Under the pieces are notes generated by a model that saw nothing but the letters and a program-made list of their open reading frames with translations, was not told the origin of the DNA and ran no database searches. Of a stretch of DNA of 64,000 nt, positions 9,384 through 17,778 are shown in pieces (within the stretch, counting starts at the first letter, position 1; every line of letters starts with the position of its first letter). Made by a program: the position numbers and the translations under genes. This DNA comes from Lachnospiraceae bacterium. Lineage in GTDB: Bacteria; Bacillota; Clostridia; Lachnospirales; Lachnospiraceae. The stretch is taken from the NCBI GenBank assembly GCA_017938405.1, contig JAGBBP010000047.1:1-64000 (forward strand), written 5' to 3'.

Positions 9384-10901
9384 ATGAAGCTTAGAAAGAA
9401 ATTTGCAGCGGCTCTCCTTGCTATGGCGACAGTAATTGCTGTCTGCCCGGCCGGAGTTGCCAACGCAACAACGGTAAACACCTATACGTATAATTACGAT
9501 TATTGGGGATTGGAGTACGAGTCTCCTGATGCGTATCAGCCGATGTCCTATACGGACGGCAGAACGTTAGGAACCACTGCATTAAAGACTCCGCAGAATT
9601 TGTTTGCAAGAGACAACAGTCTTTATGTGGTAGATACCGGAAATAACCGTATTTTGGAACTTACGGAAGAAAACGGAACACTGACTCTGACCAGAGAAAT
9701 CGTAGAATTCACCGGCGACACGGAAGTTTTGACACTTTTGGCTCCGCAGGATATTTATGTAGATACCAACGGTGATATTTACATCACGGATACCGGTAAC
9801 TACAGAGTCCTTCATTTAAATAAGGATTTGCAGTTAATCAAAGAGGTTTTGAGACCGGATAATCCGTTGATTGATCAGGAAAATCCGTTTGAACCGACCA
9901 GAATCGTTGTTGACCGCGCAGGCCGTATGTTTGTGCTTGCAAAGAACGTCAACATGGGTGTAATGCAGTTCGAAGCAGACGGTAACTTTATCGGATTTAT
10001 CGGTGCAAGTGAAGTTGTTTACAGCCTGGCAGATTTAATTAAGAAGAAGTTCTCCACCAAGGCACAGAGAGATCAGATGGCAGACTTTGTACCGACCGAG
10101 TACAACAACTTATATATTGATCAGAAGGCATTTATCTACTGTACCACGGATAATTACACTGCAGAGGATTTGGATGCGGGTACCGCAAAACCGATTCGTA
10201 AGTTAAATTCTCTCGGTGGCGATATCTTAATTCGTAACGGGGAGTGGCTCCCGATCGGTGACGTGCAGTGGGAAGACTTCGGTGGTATGACCGGCCCGTC
10301 CAGAATCATGGACGTTACCGCAATGGAAGATGAGACCTATTATATGGTAGATCGTATGCGTAGCCGTATTTTCGGTTATGACGAGCAGGGCCATCTGTTG
10401 TATGCCTTCGGTGGTCCGGGTGCACAGTTGGGTTACTTTACGCAGCCGATTTCCATTGAGCATATCGGTACCGACCTGTATGTGCTTGATAACTCCACCG
10501 GCGGCATCACCAGATTTGCAAGAACCGAGTTCGGTCAGTTGATTCATGATGCTTTGGATGAATATTCGGTTGGTAACTACGAAGCTTCCGCAAAATATTG
10601 GGAGCAGGTGCGTGCCATGAACGGTAATTACGAATTGGCATACATCGGTATCGGTCGTTCCCTTCTTCGTCAGAAGGATTACGAAGGCGCAATGGAATAT
10701 TTCGAAGTTATGCGTGACCATGAAAACTATTCCCGTGCATGGAAGTATTACCGTAAGGACTGGATCGAAAACAATCTCGGCTATGTGATTATTATCCTGG
10801 TTGTACTGGGATTCATCCCGGTTGTAGTTAAGAAAATCAAAAAAATCAGATGGGAGGCGAAGATGCAGTATGAATATGAATCTGAAAGTAAAAATAAATA
10901 A
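9384..10901 (+). CDS. Secreted membrane-anchored NHL-repeat beta-propeller with TPR-like tail
   Basis: A 505-residue protein with a signal peptide (residues 1-29, cleavage near VANA/TTV). NHL-type propeller blades follow from about 65 to 385, with repeated motifs such as LYVVDTGNNRILEL and IYITDTGNYRVLHL. A tetratricopeptide-like pair of helices (about 390-450: YEASAKYWEQV, AYIGIGRSLLRQKDYEGAMEYF) precedes a C-terminal membrane span (about 465-485) and a basic tail. The propeller therefore faces outward. No enzyme motif was recognised; a scaffold or ligand-binding role beside the transporter is inference. The gene overlaps the next one by 32 bp, which implies translational coupling. Confidence 0.8.
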   Translation: MKLRKKFAAALLAMATVIAVCPAGVANATTVNTYTYNYDYWGLEYESPDAYQPMSYTDGRTLGTTALKTPQNLFARDNSLYVVDTGNNRILELTEENGTLTLTREIVEFTGDTEVLTLLAPQDIYVDTNGDIYITDTGNYRVLHLNKDLQLIKEVLRPDNPLIDQENPFEPTRIVVDRAGRMFVLAKNVNMGVMQFEADGNFIGFIGASEVVYSLADLIKKKFSTKAQRDQMADFVPTEYNNLYIDQKAFIYCTTDNYTAEDLDAGTAKPIRKLNSLGGDILIRNGEWLPIGDVQWEDFGGMTGPSRIMDVTAMEDETYYMVDRMRSRIFGYDEQGHLLYAFGGPGAQLGYFTQPISIEHIGTDLYVLDNSTGGITRFARTEFGQLIHDALDEYSVGNYEASAKYWEQVRAMNGNYELAYIGIGRSLLRQKDYEGAMEYFEVMRDHENYSRAWKYYRKDWIENNLGYVIIILVVLGFIPVVVKKIKKIRWEAKMQYEYESESKNK

Positions 10902-11538
10902 GCAAGCTGTAACAAGATATAAAGATTCGCTTCGATATGCTTTGTATGTTATGACGCATCCGTTTGATGGCTTTTGGGATTTGACCCATGAAAAGAGAGG
11001 TTCCATGGCAGCGGCTCATACGTTGTTGATTCTTACCTTTTTAACGAACCTCTGGAGCATGCGATTTACCTGCTTCCTGTTTAGTGATGTGCGTTGGGAA
11101 CGTGTAAATATTTGGACCGAGATATTAGGTCTTTTAGCTCCGCTTCTTCTTTACGTTGTAGCGAACTGGTGTCTGACCACGTTGTTTGACGGTAAAGGCC
11201 GTATGAAAGATGTATATATGGGTATGTGTTATTCCCTTACCCCATATATCTTAATTATGAACCCGATTACGATTATCAGTAACTTCGTAACGGAAGAAGA
11301 AGGTGCATTCCTTGTATACTTCAATTATTTGGCTCTTGCATGGGCTGGAGGATTGATTCTTGTTTCCGTAATGCAGATTCACGATTATTCGTTAATGAAA
11401 GCAATTCTTGCAATTGCGTTTTCTGCTGCCGGAATGATGATTATCGTATTCTTAATCATGCTGTTCTTTAGTTTGGTAAGCGATGCGGTAGCATTCTTCA
11501 TTTCCCTTGGTAAGGAAATCATGTTCCGTGTATATTAA
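10870..11538 (+). CDS. YIP1-family multi-span membrane protein
   Basis: A 222-residue integral membrane protein with about five hydrophobic spans. The N-terminal RYALYVMTHPFDGFWDLTHE segment matches the start seen in bacterial YIP1-family proteins. Its function is unknown. It begins inside the last codons of the NHL-repeat gene and is followed after 19 bp by the DUF5696 gene; these three genes between two permease pairs look like one functional set. The ATG at 10870 was used; the one at 10876 is also possible. Confidence 0.7.
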   Translation: MNMNLKVKINKQAVTRYKDSLRYALYVMTHPFDGFWDLTHEKRGSMAAAHTLLILTFLTNLWSMRFTCFLFSDVRWERVNIWTEILGLLAPLLLYVVANWCLTTLFDGKGRMKDVYMGMCYSLTPYILIMNPITIISNFVTEEEGAFLVYFNYLALAWAGGLILVSVMQIHDYSLMKAILAIAFSAAGMMIIVFLIMLFFSLVSDAVAFFISLGKEIMFRVY

Positions 11539-11557
11539 GCGAAAGGAGGAAAATTAA

Positions 11558-14101
11558 GTGAAAAAGTTAGCAAAATTACTGGTATTCCTTCTTTTGGCAG
11601 GCGTGTTTGCCGGCTGTACCGAAGAAGTTGTTGAGGTGGAAATCCCGATTCGTGAGTACAGAGAAGAGGAATATGCGAACAAAGAGTTCAAGTTAGAAAA
11701 CGACGATTTGATTTTTGAACTGGATAAGGCAACCACACAGTTTACCGTGACCCAGAAGTCCACCGGTAAGGTATGGTACTCCAATCCGGTGGATGCTGCC
11801 AATGATGCGGTGGCAGACGTAGTAAGTAAGCGTCACCTGCAGTCCTTACTTGTTTTGGAATATTCCAACGTAAATGAGTTAACCACTACCCTGGATACGT
11901 TAGATCACAGTGTTACAAACGGCAACTATACCTTAGAAATGCCGGATGCCAATACGGTAAAGGTAAATTATTCCATCGGTAAGATTGCAAAGACGTTCAT
12001 CATTCCGCCGTCCGTTCCGGAGGCAAGAATGATGGAGTTCTATGAGAAGTTGGACAGAGCAGGTCAGAGAAGAGTAGATAATGCATATCGTAAGATTGAC
12101 ATTAACAATCTTCTCGCAAACGATGACAAGTCCGAGCTTCTTGCAAAGTATCCGGACCTGGAGACAACCTGTGTATATGAGATACGTCCTGCAACCAAAG
12201 ATCATATGAAGGAAACCTTGCAAGGTTTGTTTGCGGAAGTGGGTTATACCGAGGAAGATTACAGAGCAGACTTGGAGATTTACGCGGTAGATTCTGCGGA
12301 TGATAAGCCGTATTACAATGTTTCCATGTTGTATCGTCTGGACGGGGATAAACTGGTAGTTGAGATTCCGTTCGGAGAGATGCAGTTTAAGGAAGAGTAT
12401 CCGATTACGGACCTTATCGTACTTCCGTACCTCGGAGCAGGTTCTTCTAAGGAAGAAGGCTTCCTGCTTGTTCCGGACGGTTCCGGTGCAATTATCAACT
12501 TCAACAACGGTAAGACCGGTTTTAACAACTATTATGCACAGATGTACGGCTGGGATTACGGTATGAAGCGTGATGTTGTGGTGAACGAGACCAGAGCGGC
12601 ATTCCCGGTATTCGGTATTGCGCATACGGACGGTGCCATGGTTGCCATGATTGATGAGTACAGCTCCATCGGAACGATTCAGGCAGGTATTTCCGGTAAG
12701 AGACACAGTTACAACTTCGCATATGCAAACTATGAAGTGGTACATGGTAGCCGGATGGATATTTCCGCAAAGAGTGATGCTGCAATCGTTTCCTATGAAA
12801 AGAAATTGCCGGAGGGCAGCATTGTCCAGAGTTACAAATTTATTGAAGGAACGACTTACTCCGATATGGCAAAGGCCTACAGAGAAGAAATGCTTGAGAA
12901 GTATCCGGAGATGCAGAAGACAGAGAACGCAAATGCGCCGGTTTCCGTTGAATTAATTGCAGCGGTAGACAGAGTAAAGCAGGTTCTCGGTATGCCGGTT
13001 ACCCTTCCGGAAGTATTAACCGATTTTAAGGGTGCCCAGGAAATCTTAAATGATATGGCAGCTGAAGGATATGAGAATCTTTCTCTTCGTTATGTAGGAT
13101 GGATGAACGGCGGTCTGAATCATTCTATGCCGAAGGATATTGATCTTACCAGCGGTATGGGCGGTAAGAAGCAGTTACAGGCCCTGGTTGATTTGGCAAA
13201 GAACCTCGGTGCGGATATTTACTTAGAGGGACATACCCAGAATGTATACGACAGCGGTATTACGGATGGTTACATAAAGTCCAGAGACGTGGCGAAGTAC
13301 ATCAGCCGTGAGGCAATTGAAATTCCGGAGTTCTCCAAGATTTGGTTCGGTGATATTAACGAATCCAGATTAGAGCACCACTTCTTATTAAGACCGAGCG
13401 TATGCATGACGTTGATGCAGAGCCTTGCGGATTACTCCGCAGACTATGGTGTAGGAGTCGGCTTTGTGGATACCGGATATTTGTTAAGCGGTGACTACAA
13501 TCAGAAGAGACCTACCTTAAGAGAAGAAGCAATGGATATGCAGGCAGCTAAGCTTGCAGAGATTCAGACGGCAGGAACGAAGGTTTCCGTAACAGCCGGA
13601 AACGATTACGCAATTCCGTATGTGGATTTGGTAACCGAGATGGATTTATACGGAAAAGGCAACCTGCTCTTTGATGCGGCAGTTCCGTTCTATCAGCTCG
13701 CATTCCACGGCTTGGTGGATTATGTAGGAAATGCGGTGAACTTAAGCGGAGATGCTTGGGGTTCTGTATTAAAGGCTGCGGAGTATGGTGCAGGTCTTAA
13801 CTTTGCATTCTATACGGAGTCTGCGGATTTGTTACAGGGAACCGAGTACATGGATTTCTTCGGCGCAAACTACGACGGTTGGAAAGCGAAAGCAAAAGAG
13901 TACACCTCCCGTTACGAAAAAGAAATGGCAGGCCTAAATAACCAGTATATTACCGAGCATCGTATCCTTGCAGAAGGTGTTACGGCGACGGTTTACGAGG
14001 ACAACACGGTTGTTTATGTAAATACGACGACATCGGCATATACAGACGGAACGGTTACGGTTCCGGCAAGAGATTATCTGGTAGAAAGGAGTGGAAAGTA
14101 A
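11558..14101 (+). CDS. DUF5696-type surface lipoprotein, possible glycoside-active protein
   Basis: An 847-residue lipoprotein starting with GTG after AAAGGAGGAAA. The lipobox is LLLAGVFAGC, giving Cys20 as the lipid anchor. An N-terminal beta-rich part (about 45-330) resembles the sugar-binding domains that precede TIM barrels. The C-terminal part (about 470-790) has alternating beta/alpha segments with acidic motifs at strand ends (YLEGHTQNVYD, WFGDINESRLEH, GVGFVDTGYLLSGDY). This recalls a glycosidase barrel, but I cannot name catalytic residues. The DUF5696 assignment is from memory of the family context (YIP1, NHL and permeases nearby). It is directly coupled to the next permease: the TAA at 14099-14101 abuts the GTG at 14102. 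Confidence 0.65.
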   Translation: MKKLAKLLVFLLLAGVFAGCTEEVVEVEIPIREYREEEYANKEFKLENDDLIFELDKATTQFTVTQKSTGKVWYSNPVDAANDAVADVVSKRHLQSLLVLEYSNVNELTTTLDTLDHSVTNGNYTLEMPDANTVKVNYSIGKIAKTFIIPPSVPEARMMEFYEKLDRAGQRRVDNAYRKIDINNLLANDDKSELLAKYPDLETTCVYEIRPATKDHMKETLQGLFAEVGYTEEDYRADLEIYAVDSADDKPYYNVSMLYRLDGDKLVVEIPFGEMQFKEEYPITDLIVLPYLGAGSSKEEGFLLVPDGSGAIINFNNGKTGFNNYYAQMYGWDYGMKRDVVVNETRAAFPVFGIAHTDGAMVAMIDEYSSIGTIQAGISGKRHSYNFAYANYEVVHGSRMDISAKSDAAIVSYEKKLPEGSIVQSYKFIEGTTYSDMAKAYREEMLEKYPEMQKTENANAPVSVELIAAVDRVKQVLGMPVTLPEVLTDFKGAQEILNDMAAEGYENLSLRYVGWMNGGLNHSMPKDIDLTSGMGGKKQLQALVDLAKNLGADIYLEGHTQNVYDSGITDGYIKSRDVAKYISREAIEIPEFSKIWFGDINESRLEHHFLLRPSVCMTLMQSLADYSADYGVGVGFVDTGYLLSGDYNQKRPTLREEAMDMQAAKLAEIQTAGTKVSVTAGNDYAIPYVDLVTEMDLYGKGNLLFDAAVPFYQLAFHGLVDYVGNAVNLSGDAWGSVLKAAEYGAGLNFAFYTESADLLQGTEYMDFFGANYDGWKAKAKEYTSRYEKEMAGLNNQYITEHRILAEGVTATVYEDNTVVYVNTTTSAYTDGTVTVPARDYLVERSGK

Positions 14102-15034
14102 GTGGCAAGAAAGAGAAAACCTAGGAATTTGCGTAGACGAAATGCTATCACAGGTTATTTGTTTATCGCTCCGTTTATTGTCGGATTTCTGTTGTTCTTA
14201 TTGAAACCGATGTTTGAGTCCTTCCGAATGAGTCTCAGTGAAGTTACCATTGCGGCAGCATCTCAGAAGGGCGGTAAGGGATTTGTCATGGAGACCATTA
14301 CCACATGGAAAGAAAGTAACTACTACCAAGCATTCTTCTTTGACCCGCAATATAAGACGCAGTTGGTTGACGCGTTAAAGGAAATGGCAATTCAGGTTCC
14401 TGCGATTATCGTATTCAGTTTCTTTATCGCATTACTTTTGAACCAGGAGTTTAAGGGCAGAGGGTTTGTAAGAGCAGTCTTCTTCCTGCCGGTAATTCTT
14501 TCTTCCGGTGTTATTGTCGGTTTGGAGTATAACAATGCACTTATGTCAAGTATGAAGGGTGCAATCGAAGAAGCCGGTAGCGGAATGAATATTACGGCTA
14601 CTTTGGAGACTGTGTTGCGAACCACAGGTTTGGGAGGTAAACTCCTGGACCCGGTATTTAAGATTATTGAAGCGGTGTACGATGTGGCACTGGCTTCCGG
14701 TATTCAGATTATTATCTTTATTTCCGCGTTACAGACCGTATCACCGAGTATGTATGAAGCGGCAAAAATCGAGGGCTGTACGGCATGGGAGAGCTTCTGG
14801 AAGATTACTTTCCCGCTGGTTAGCTCAATGATACTCGTAAACTTAGTTTACACTACAATTGACTTCCTTATGCGAACAGATAATCAAGTCATGACCACAA
14901 TCACCCATAAGGTAACTCCGGAAATGGAGTACGGCTTGAGTGCCGCAATGGCATGGAGCTACTTCGCGATTGTCGCAGTGGTTTTGGGTGTTTTGGCCGC
15001 CATCATTTCAAAGAAGGTGTACTATTATGAGTAA
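14102..15034 (+). CDS. Sugar ABC transporter permease (MalF-like), second pair
   Basis: A 310-residue permease with a GTG start right at the end of the preceding gene. Spans begin at YLFIAPFIVGFLLFLLKPMF. The EAA loop is YEAAKIEGCTAWESFWKITF, followed by PLVSS. The periplasm-side insertion near residues 40-75 and 145-185 is longer than in the first permease. It overlaps its partner by 8 bp. It probably works with the binding lipoprotein at 16208 and an ATPase encoded elsewhere. Confidence 0.9.
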   Translation: MARKRKPRNLRRRNAITGYLFIAPFIVGFLLFLLKPMFESFRMSLSEVTIAAASQKGGKGFVMETITTWKESNYYQAFFFDPQYKTQLVDALKEMAIQVPAIIVFSFFIALLLNQEFKGRGFVRAVFFLPVILSSGVIVGLEYNNALMSSMKGAIEEAGSGMNITATLETVLRTTGLGGKLLDPVFKIIEAVYDVALASGIQIIIFISALQTVSPSMYEAAKIEGCTAWESFWKITFPLVSSMILVNLVYTTIDFLMRTDNQVMTTITHKVTPEMEYGLSAAMAWSYFAIVAVVLGVLAAIISKKVYYYE

Positions 15035-16034
15035 AGAGAAGAAGATAAAAGTAAAAAGCAATATCAGCTTTAGAGAGAGAAACAGTCAGACTCACGGATA
15101 TCTCCTCCAGAAGAAAATCGGAGACATCGGATATCGTGTGATTCGCGCAGTGCTTCTGTTCGGCCTGTGTTTCCTGATTCTCCAGCCGCTTATCAATAAG
15201 CTTTCCGTCAGCCTTATGGCGGAGGAAAACCTGTATGATGCAACGGTTATCAATATCCCGCGTGACTGGACGCTGGTAAACTTTAAAATGGTGGATGAGT
15301 TAATCGACTACTGGAAGTGTCTGTTTAACTCCGCGTGGGTATCCTTAGTAGTTGCGGTACTTCAGGTAGCTGCAGCAACGCTGGTTGGTTACGGTTTTGC
15401 AAGATTTAACTTCCCGTTTAAGAAGTTCTGGTTCGGTTGCGTTATTTTGGTAATTATTGTACCGCCGCAGACCATTATGAGCCCGTTGTACTTAAACTTC
15501 CGTTACTTTGATATTTTCGGAATTTTCCAGGCAACGTTAAAGCACAGCTTGAATCTGCAGAAGACCATCGTTCCGTATTTGATGATGTGTGCTACCTGTA
15601 TGGGTCTTAAGAGCGGTTTGTACATCTTCATGCTTCGCCAGTATTTCCGTGGCGTGCCGAAGGAACTGGAAGAGGCTGCTTACGTAGACGGTTGCGGCAA
15701 TCTGCAGACCTTTATCCGGATCATGCTTCCGGATGCAAAGTCCATGATTGTATCCTGTTTCCTGTTTGCATATGTATGGCAGTGGACCGATTCCCTGTAC
15801 TCCAAGATGTTCCTGGGAGACATGGATATGTTACCGAAGGGCTTAAATTCCATTTCCGGTAGTATCGATGCATTCGTAAGATCCACCGGTTACGGTACAA
15901 AGGCAAGTGCCGGCTTGTTAAATCAGATGATTTCCACCGGTACTTTGATGGCAATTTTCCCTCTTTTAATCCTTTATTTGTTCGCACAGAAGGGATTTGT
16001 GGAGAGTTTGAGCCAGACCGGTATAAAAATGTAA
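15027..16034 (+). CDS. Carbohydrate ABC transporter permease (MalG-like), second pair
   Basis: A 335-residue permease. The ATG at 15027 (MSKEKKIKVKSN) overlaps the previous stop by 8 bp, a typical coupled start; the longer upstream frame overlaps coding sequence of the partner and lacks a signal. Spans start at VIRAVLLFGLCFLILQPLI. The ATPase-docking loop reads LEEAAYVDGCGNLQTFIRIM followed by LPDAKS. With the gene at 14102 it forms the second import channel in the locus. Confidence 0.92.
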   Translation: MSKEKKIKVKSNISFRERNSQTHGYLLQKKIGDIGYRVIRAVLLFGLCFLILQPLINKLSVSLMAEENLYDATVINIPRDWTLVNFKMVDELIDYWKCLFNSAWVSLVVAVLQVAAATLVGYGFARFNFPFKKFWFGCVILVIIVPPQTIMSPLYLNFRYFDIFGIFQATLKHSLNLQKTIVPYLMMCATCMGLKSGLYIFMLRQYFRGVPKELEEAAYVDGCGNLQTFIRIMLPDAKSMIVSCFLFAYVWQWTDSLYSKMFLGDMDMLPKGLNSISGSIDAFVRSTGYGTKASAGLLNQMISTGTLMAIFPLLILYLFAQKGFVESLSQTGIKM

Positions 16035-16066
16035 CAAATTTTTTCAAAGAAATGAAAAAAAAGCTA

Positions 16067-16093
16067 GCATTTTGTAACAAAATGCGTTATAAT
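16067..16093 (+). promoter_or_regulatory. Promoter with overlapping perfect operator palindrome
   Basis: GCATTTTG (16067-16074) and CAAAATGC (16078-16085) form a perfect 8-bp dyad with a TAA centre, ending 2 bp before a consensus TATAAT (16088-16093). The dyad covers the place where a -35 would sit; only a poor TAGCAT is found there. A second TATAAT (16155-16160) lies inside another small palindrome, GACGAT-ATA-ATCGTC (16150-16164). The binding-lipoprotein gene thus probably has its own regulated promoter in addition to operon read-through. Confidence 0.55.
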
Positions 16094-16207
16094 GTGTTTG
16101 GAAGTATTTTGATAGTGGCGCGGACGCGTTTGCTATAGAAAAGAGGAGCGACGATATAATCGTCAAATGGGACACCAAACCCAAAAATCAAAAGGAGGAA
16201 TTTTGGT

Positions 16208-17668
16208 ATGAGAATTAAGAAGTATGCTGCAGCTTTCCTTGCTGCAACGACCGTTCTTGGTAGCCTTGCAGCTTGTAACAAGACTGATGAGCCGGCAGTA
16301 ACCCCGACTCAGCCGGTTACCGACGAAACCCCGACGGAGGCTCCGAAGGAGCCGGATGCAACTCCGACCCCGGCAGCAACCCCGATCCCGTTCAGAGATC
16401 TCGGTGGTATGGAAATTATTATCGGTGACCACTGGTCTCCGGAAGAGCCGGCAGCTCCGACGAATGCACAGGAAGAAGCTACCGCAAAGTATCGTCAGGA
16501 AATTATGTCTAAGTACAACTTCAAGATTCAGTCTAAGGCTGTTGCTGGTTGGGGCGATGACATGATCAATACTTGTGTAGACTCCATTACCGCTAACGAG
16601 CCGGCAGCTCAGTTGTTCGAGCTCGACTACAGATTCGTTGCTAAGCCGATGGTTAACGGCGTATTCTATGACTTGGCTACTCTTGATGAAATCGATTTCG
16701 ACGAGGACAAGTGGAATAAGGACGTTCAGAACATCATGACCATGGGTAGCGCTATCTATGGTATGAGAGCAGCAGTAGCTGAGCCGCGTGGTGGTTTGAT
16801 TTGGAACAAGAGACTCTTCGAAGAAGCTGGTCTTGATCCGGATCTTCCGTACGATTTACAGGCAAGCGGCGAGTGGACTTGGTCTAAGTTCGAGGAACTT
16901 TGTAAGACCTTGACCCGTGACCTTGACGGTGACAACGTAACTGATATCTATGCAATTGTTGGTCAGGCTTCTGCTACCATGACTACTTTAGTTGCTTCCA
17001 CCGGTTCTGACTACTTCTTGAAGGATGAGAGCGGTGCACTTTACAACAACTTAGGTTCTAAGGAAGTTCTTGATGCGATTACTTTCGGTAAGTCCCTCTA
17101 TGATAATGGTTATCATAAGCCGGATCCGGAAGGCGCTAACTGGGACTGGTTCATCGGTGAGTTCCGTGAAGGTAAGGGCGCAATGCAGTTCAACGAAGAG
17201 TACAACTGCCAGCCGGGTAACAACTACGGCGATCAGATGGAAGATGCAGTTGGTTTCGTAATGCCGCCGAAGCCGGAAGGACAGGCTGACTACAAGTCCT
17301 ACGTATGTGATAACATCACCATCATCCCGGCTTGCTACGATGATGAGATGGCTGGTAACGTTGCATTCGCATACAACCTTTACACCATGGCTACTCCGGG
17401 CTATGATGATCCGGAAGCTTGGAAGGAGCAGTACTACGCTCACTTCGAGGATGAGAGAGCAGTTGATGAGACCATCGTTAGATTTAACGACGGCGTAAGC
17501 ACTCACTTCCTTAACCAGACTCTTGTTGTAACCAGTGAGCAGGAGTGGGGTAATGACTTCTTATGGCAGTTCCCGGCATTCGGTGGCGGTACCGCAGCTG
17601 ATAAGATTGCATCTATCAAGGATACTTGGGATGCTAAGTGTGCTGAGGCTAATAAGAACAGAAAGTAA
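16208..17668 (+). CDS. Extracellular sugar-binding lipoprotein
   Basis: A 486-residue family 1 solute-binding protein. The signal peptide ends in the lipobox LGSLAAC (Cys23). A Pro/Thr-rich linker (about 30-60) tethers the binding domain, which begins near GGMEIIIGDHWSPEEP and includes GGLIWNKRLFEEAGLDPD and WTWSKFEELC. It follows the second permease pair after 173 bp with its own promoter. Codon choice is strongly biased (many GCT, TAC, GAC and AAC), more so than the neighbouring permeases, as expected for the most abundant component of an ABC importer. Two hairpins just downstream may stabilise its message. Confidence 0.9.
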   Translation: MRIKKYAAAFLAATTVLGSLAACNKTDEPAVTPTQPVTDETPTEAPKEPDATPTPAATPIPFRDLGGMEIIIGDHWSPEEPAAPTNAQEEATAKYRQEIMSKYNFKIQSKAVAGWGDDMINTCVDSITANEPAAQLFELDYRFVAKPMVNGVFYDLATLDEIDFDEDKWNKDVQNIMTMGSAIYGMRAAVAEPRGGLIWNKRLFEEAGLDPDLPYDLQASGEWTWSKFEELCKTLTRDLDGDNVTDIYAIVGQASATMTTLVASTGSDYFLKDESGALYNNLGSKEVLDAITFGKSLYDNGYHKPDPEGANWDWFIGEFREGKGAMQFNEEYNCQPGNNYGDQMEDAVGFVMPPKPEGQADYKSYVCDNITIIPACYDDEMAGNVAFAYNLYTMATPGYDDPEAWKEQYYAHFEDERAVDETIVRFNDGVSTHFLNQTLVVTSEQEWGNDFLWQFPAFGGGTAADKIASIKDTWDAKCAEANKNRK

Positions 17669-17671
17669 TTT

Positions 17672-17723
17672 AAAACATAGGATATGTTTTCTACATAAGG
17701 GGTGGCTTGCCTGCCCCTTATGT
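17672..17723 (+). terminator. Two hairpins between binding lipoprotein and GH10-like gene
   Basis: First hairpin: AAAACATA (17672-17679) with TATGTTTT (17683-17690), loop GGA. Second: ACATAAGGGG (17693-17702) with CCCCTTATGT (17714-17723), loop of 11 bases. The U-rich tail after the second is poor and interrupted (GTTATCCAAAAATATTTTTTT), so these may be partial terminators or 3' stabilisers that set a high binding-protein to enzyme ratio. Confidence 0.55.
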
Positions 17724-17778
17724 GTTATCCAAAAATATTTTTTTCAGGTGTGAGAGTACTTGGAAAGGAGTGTTGCAT

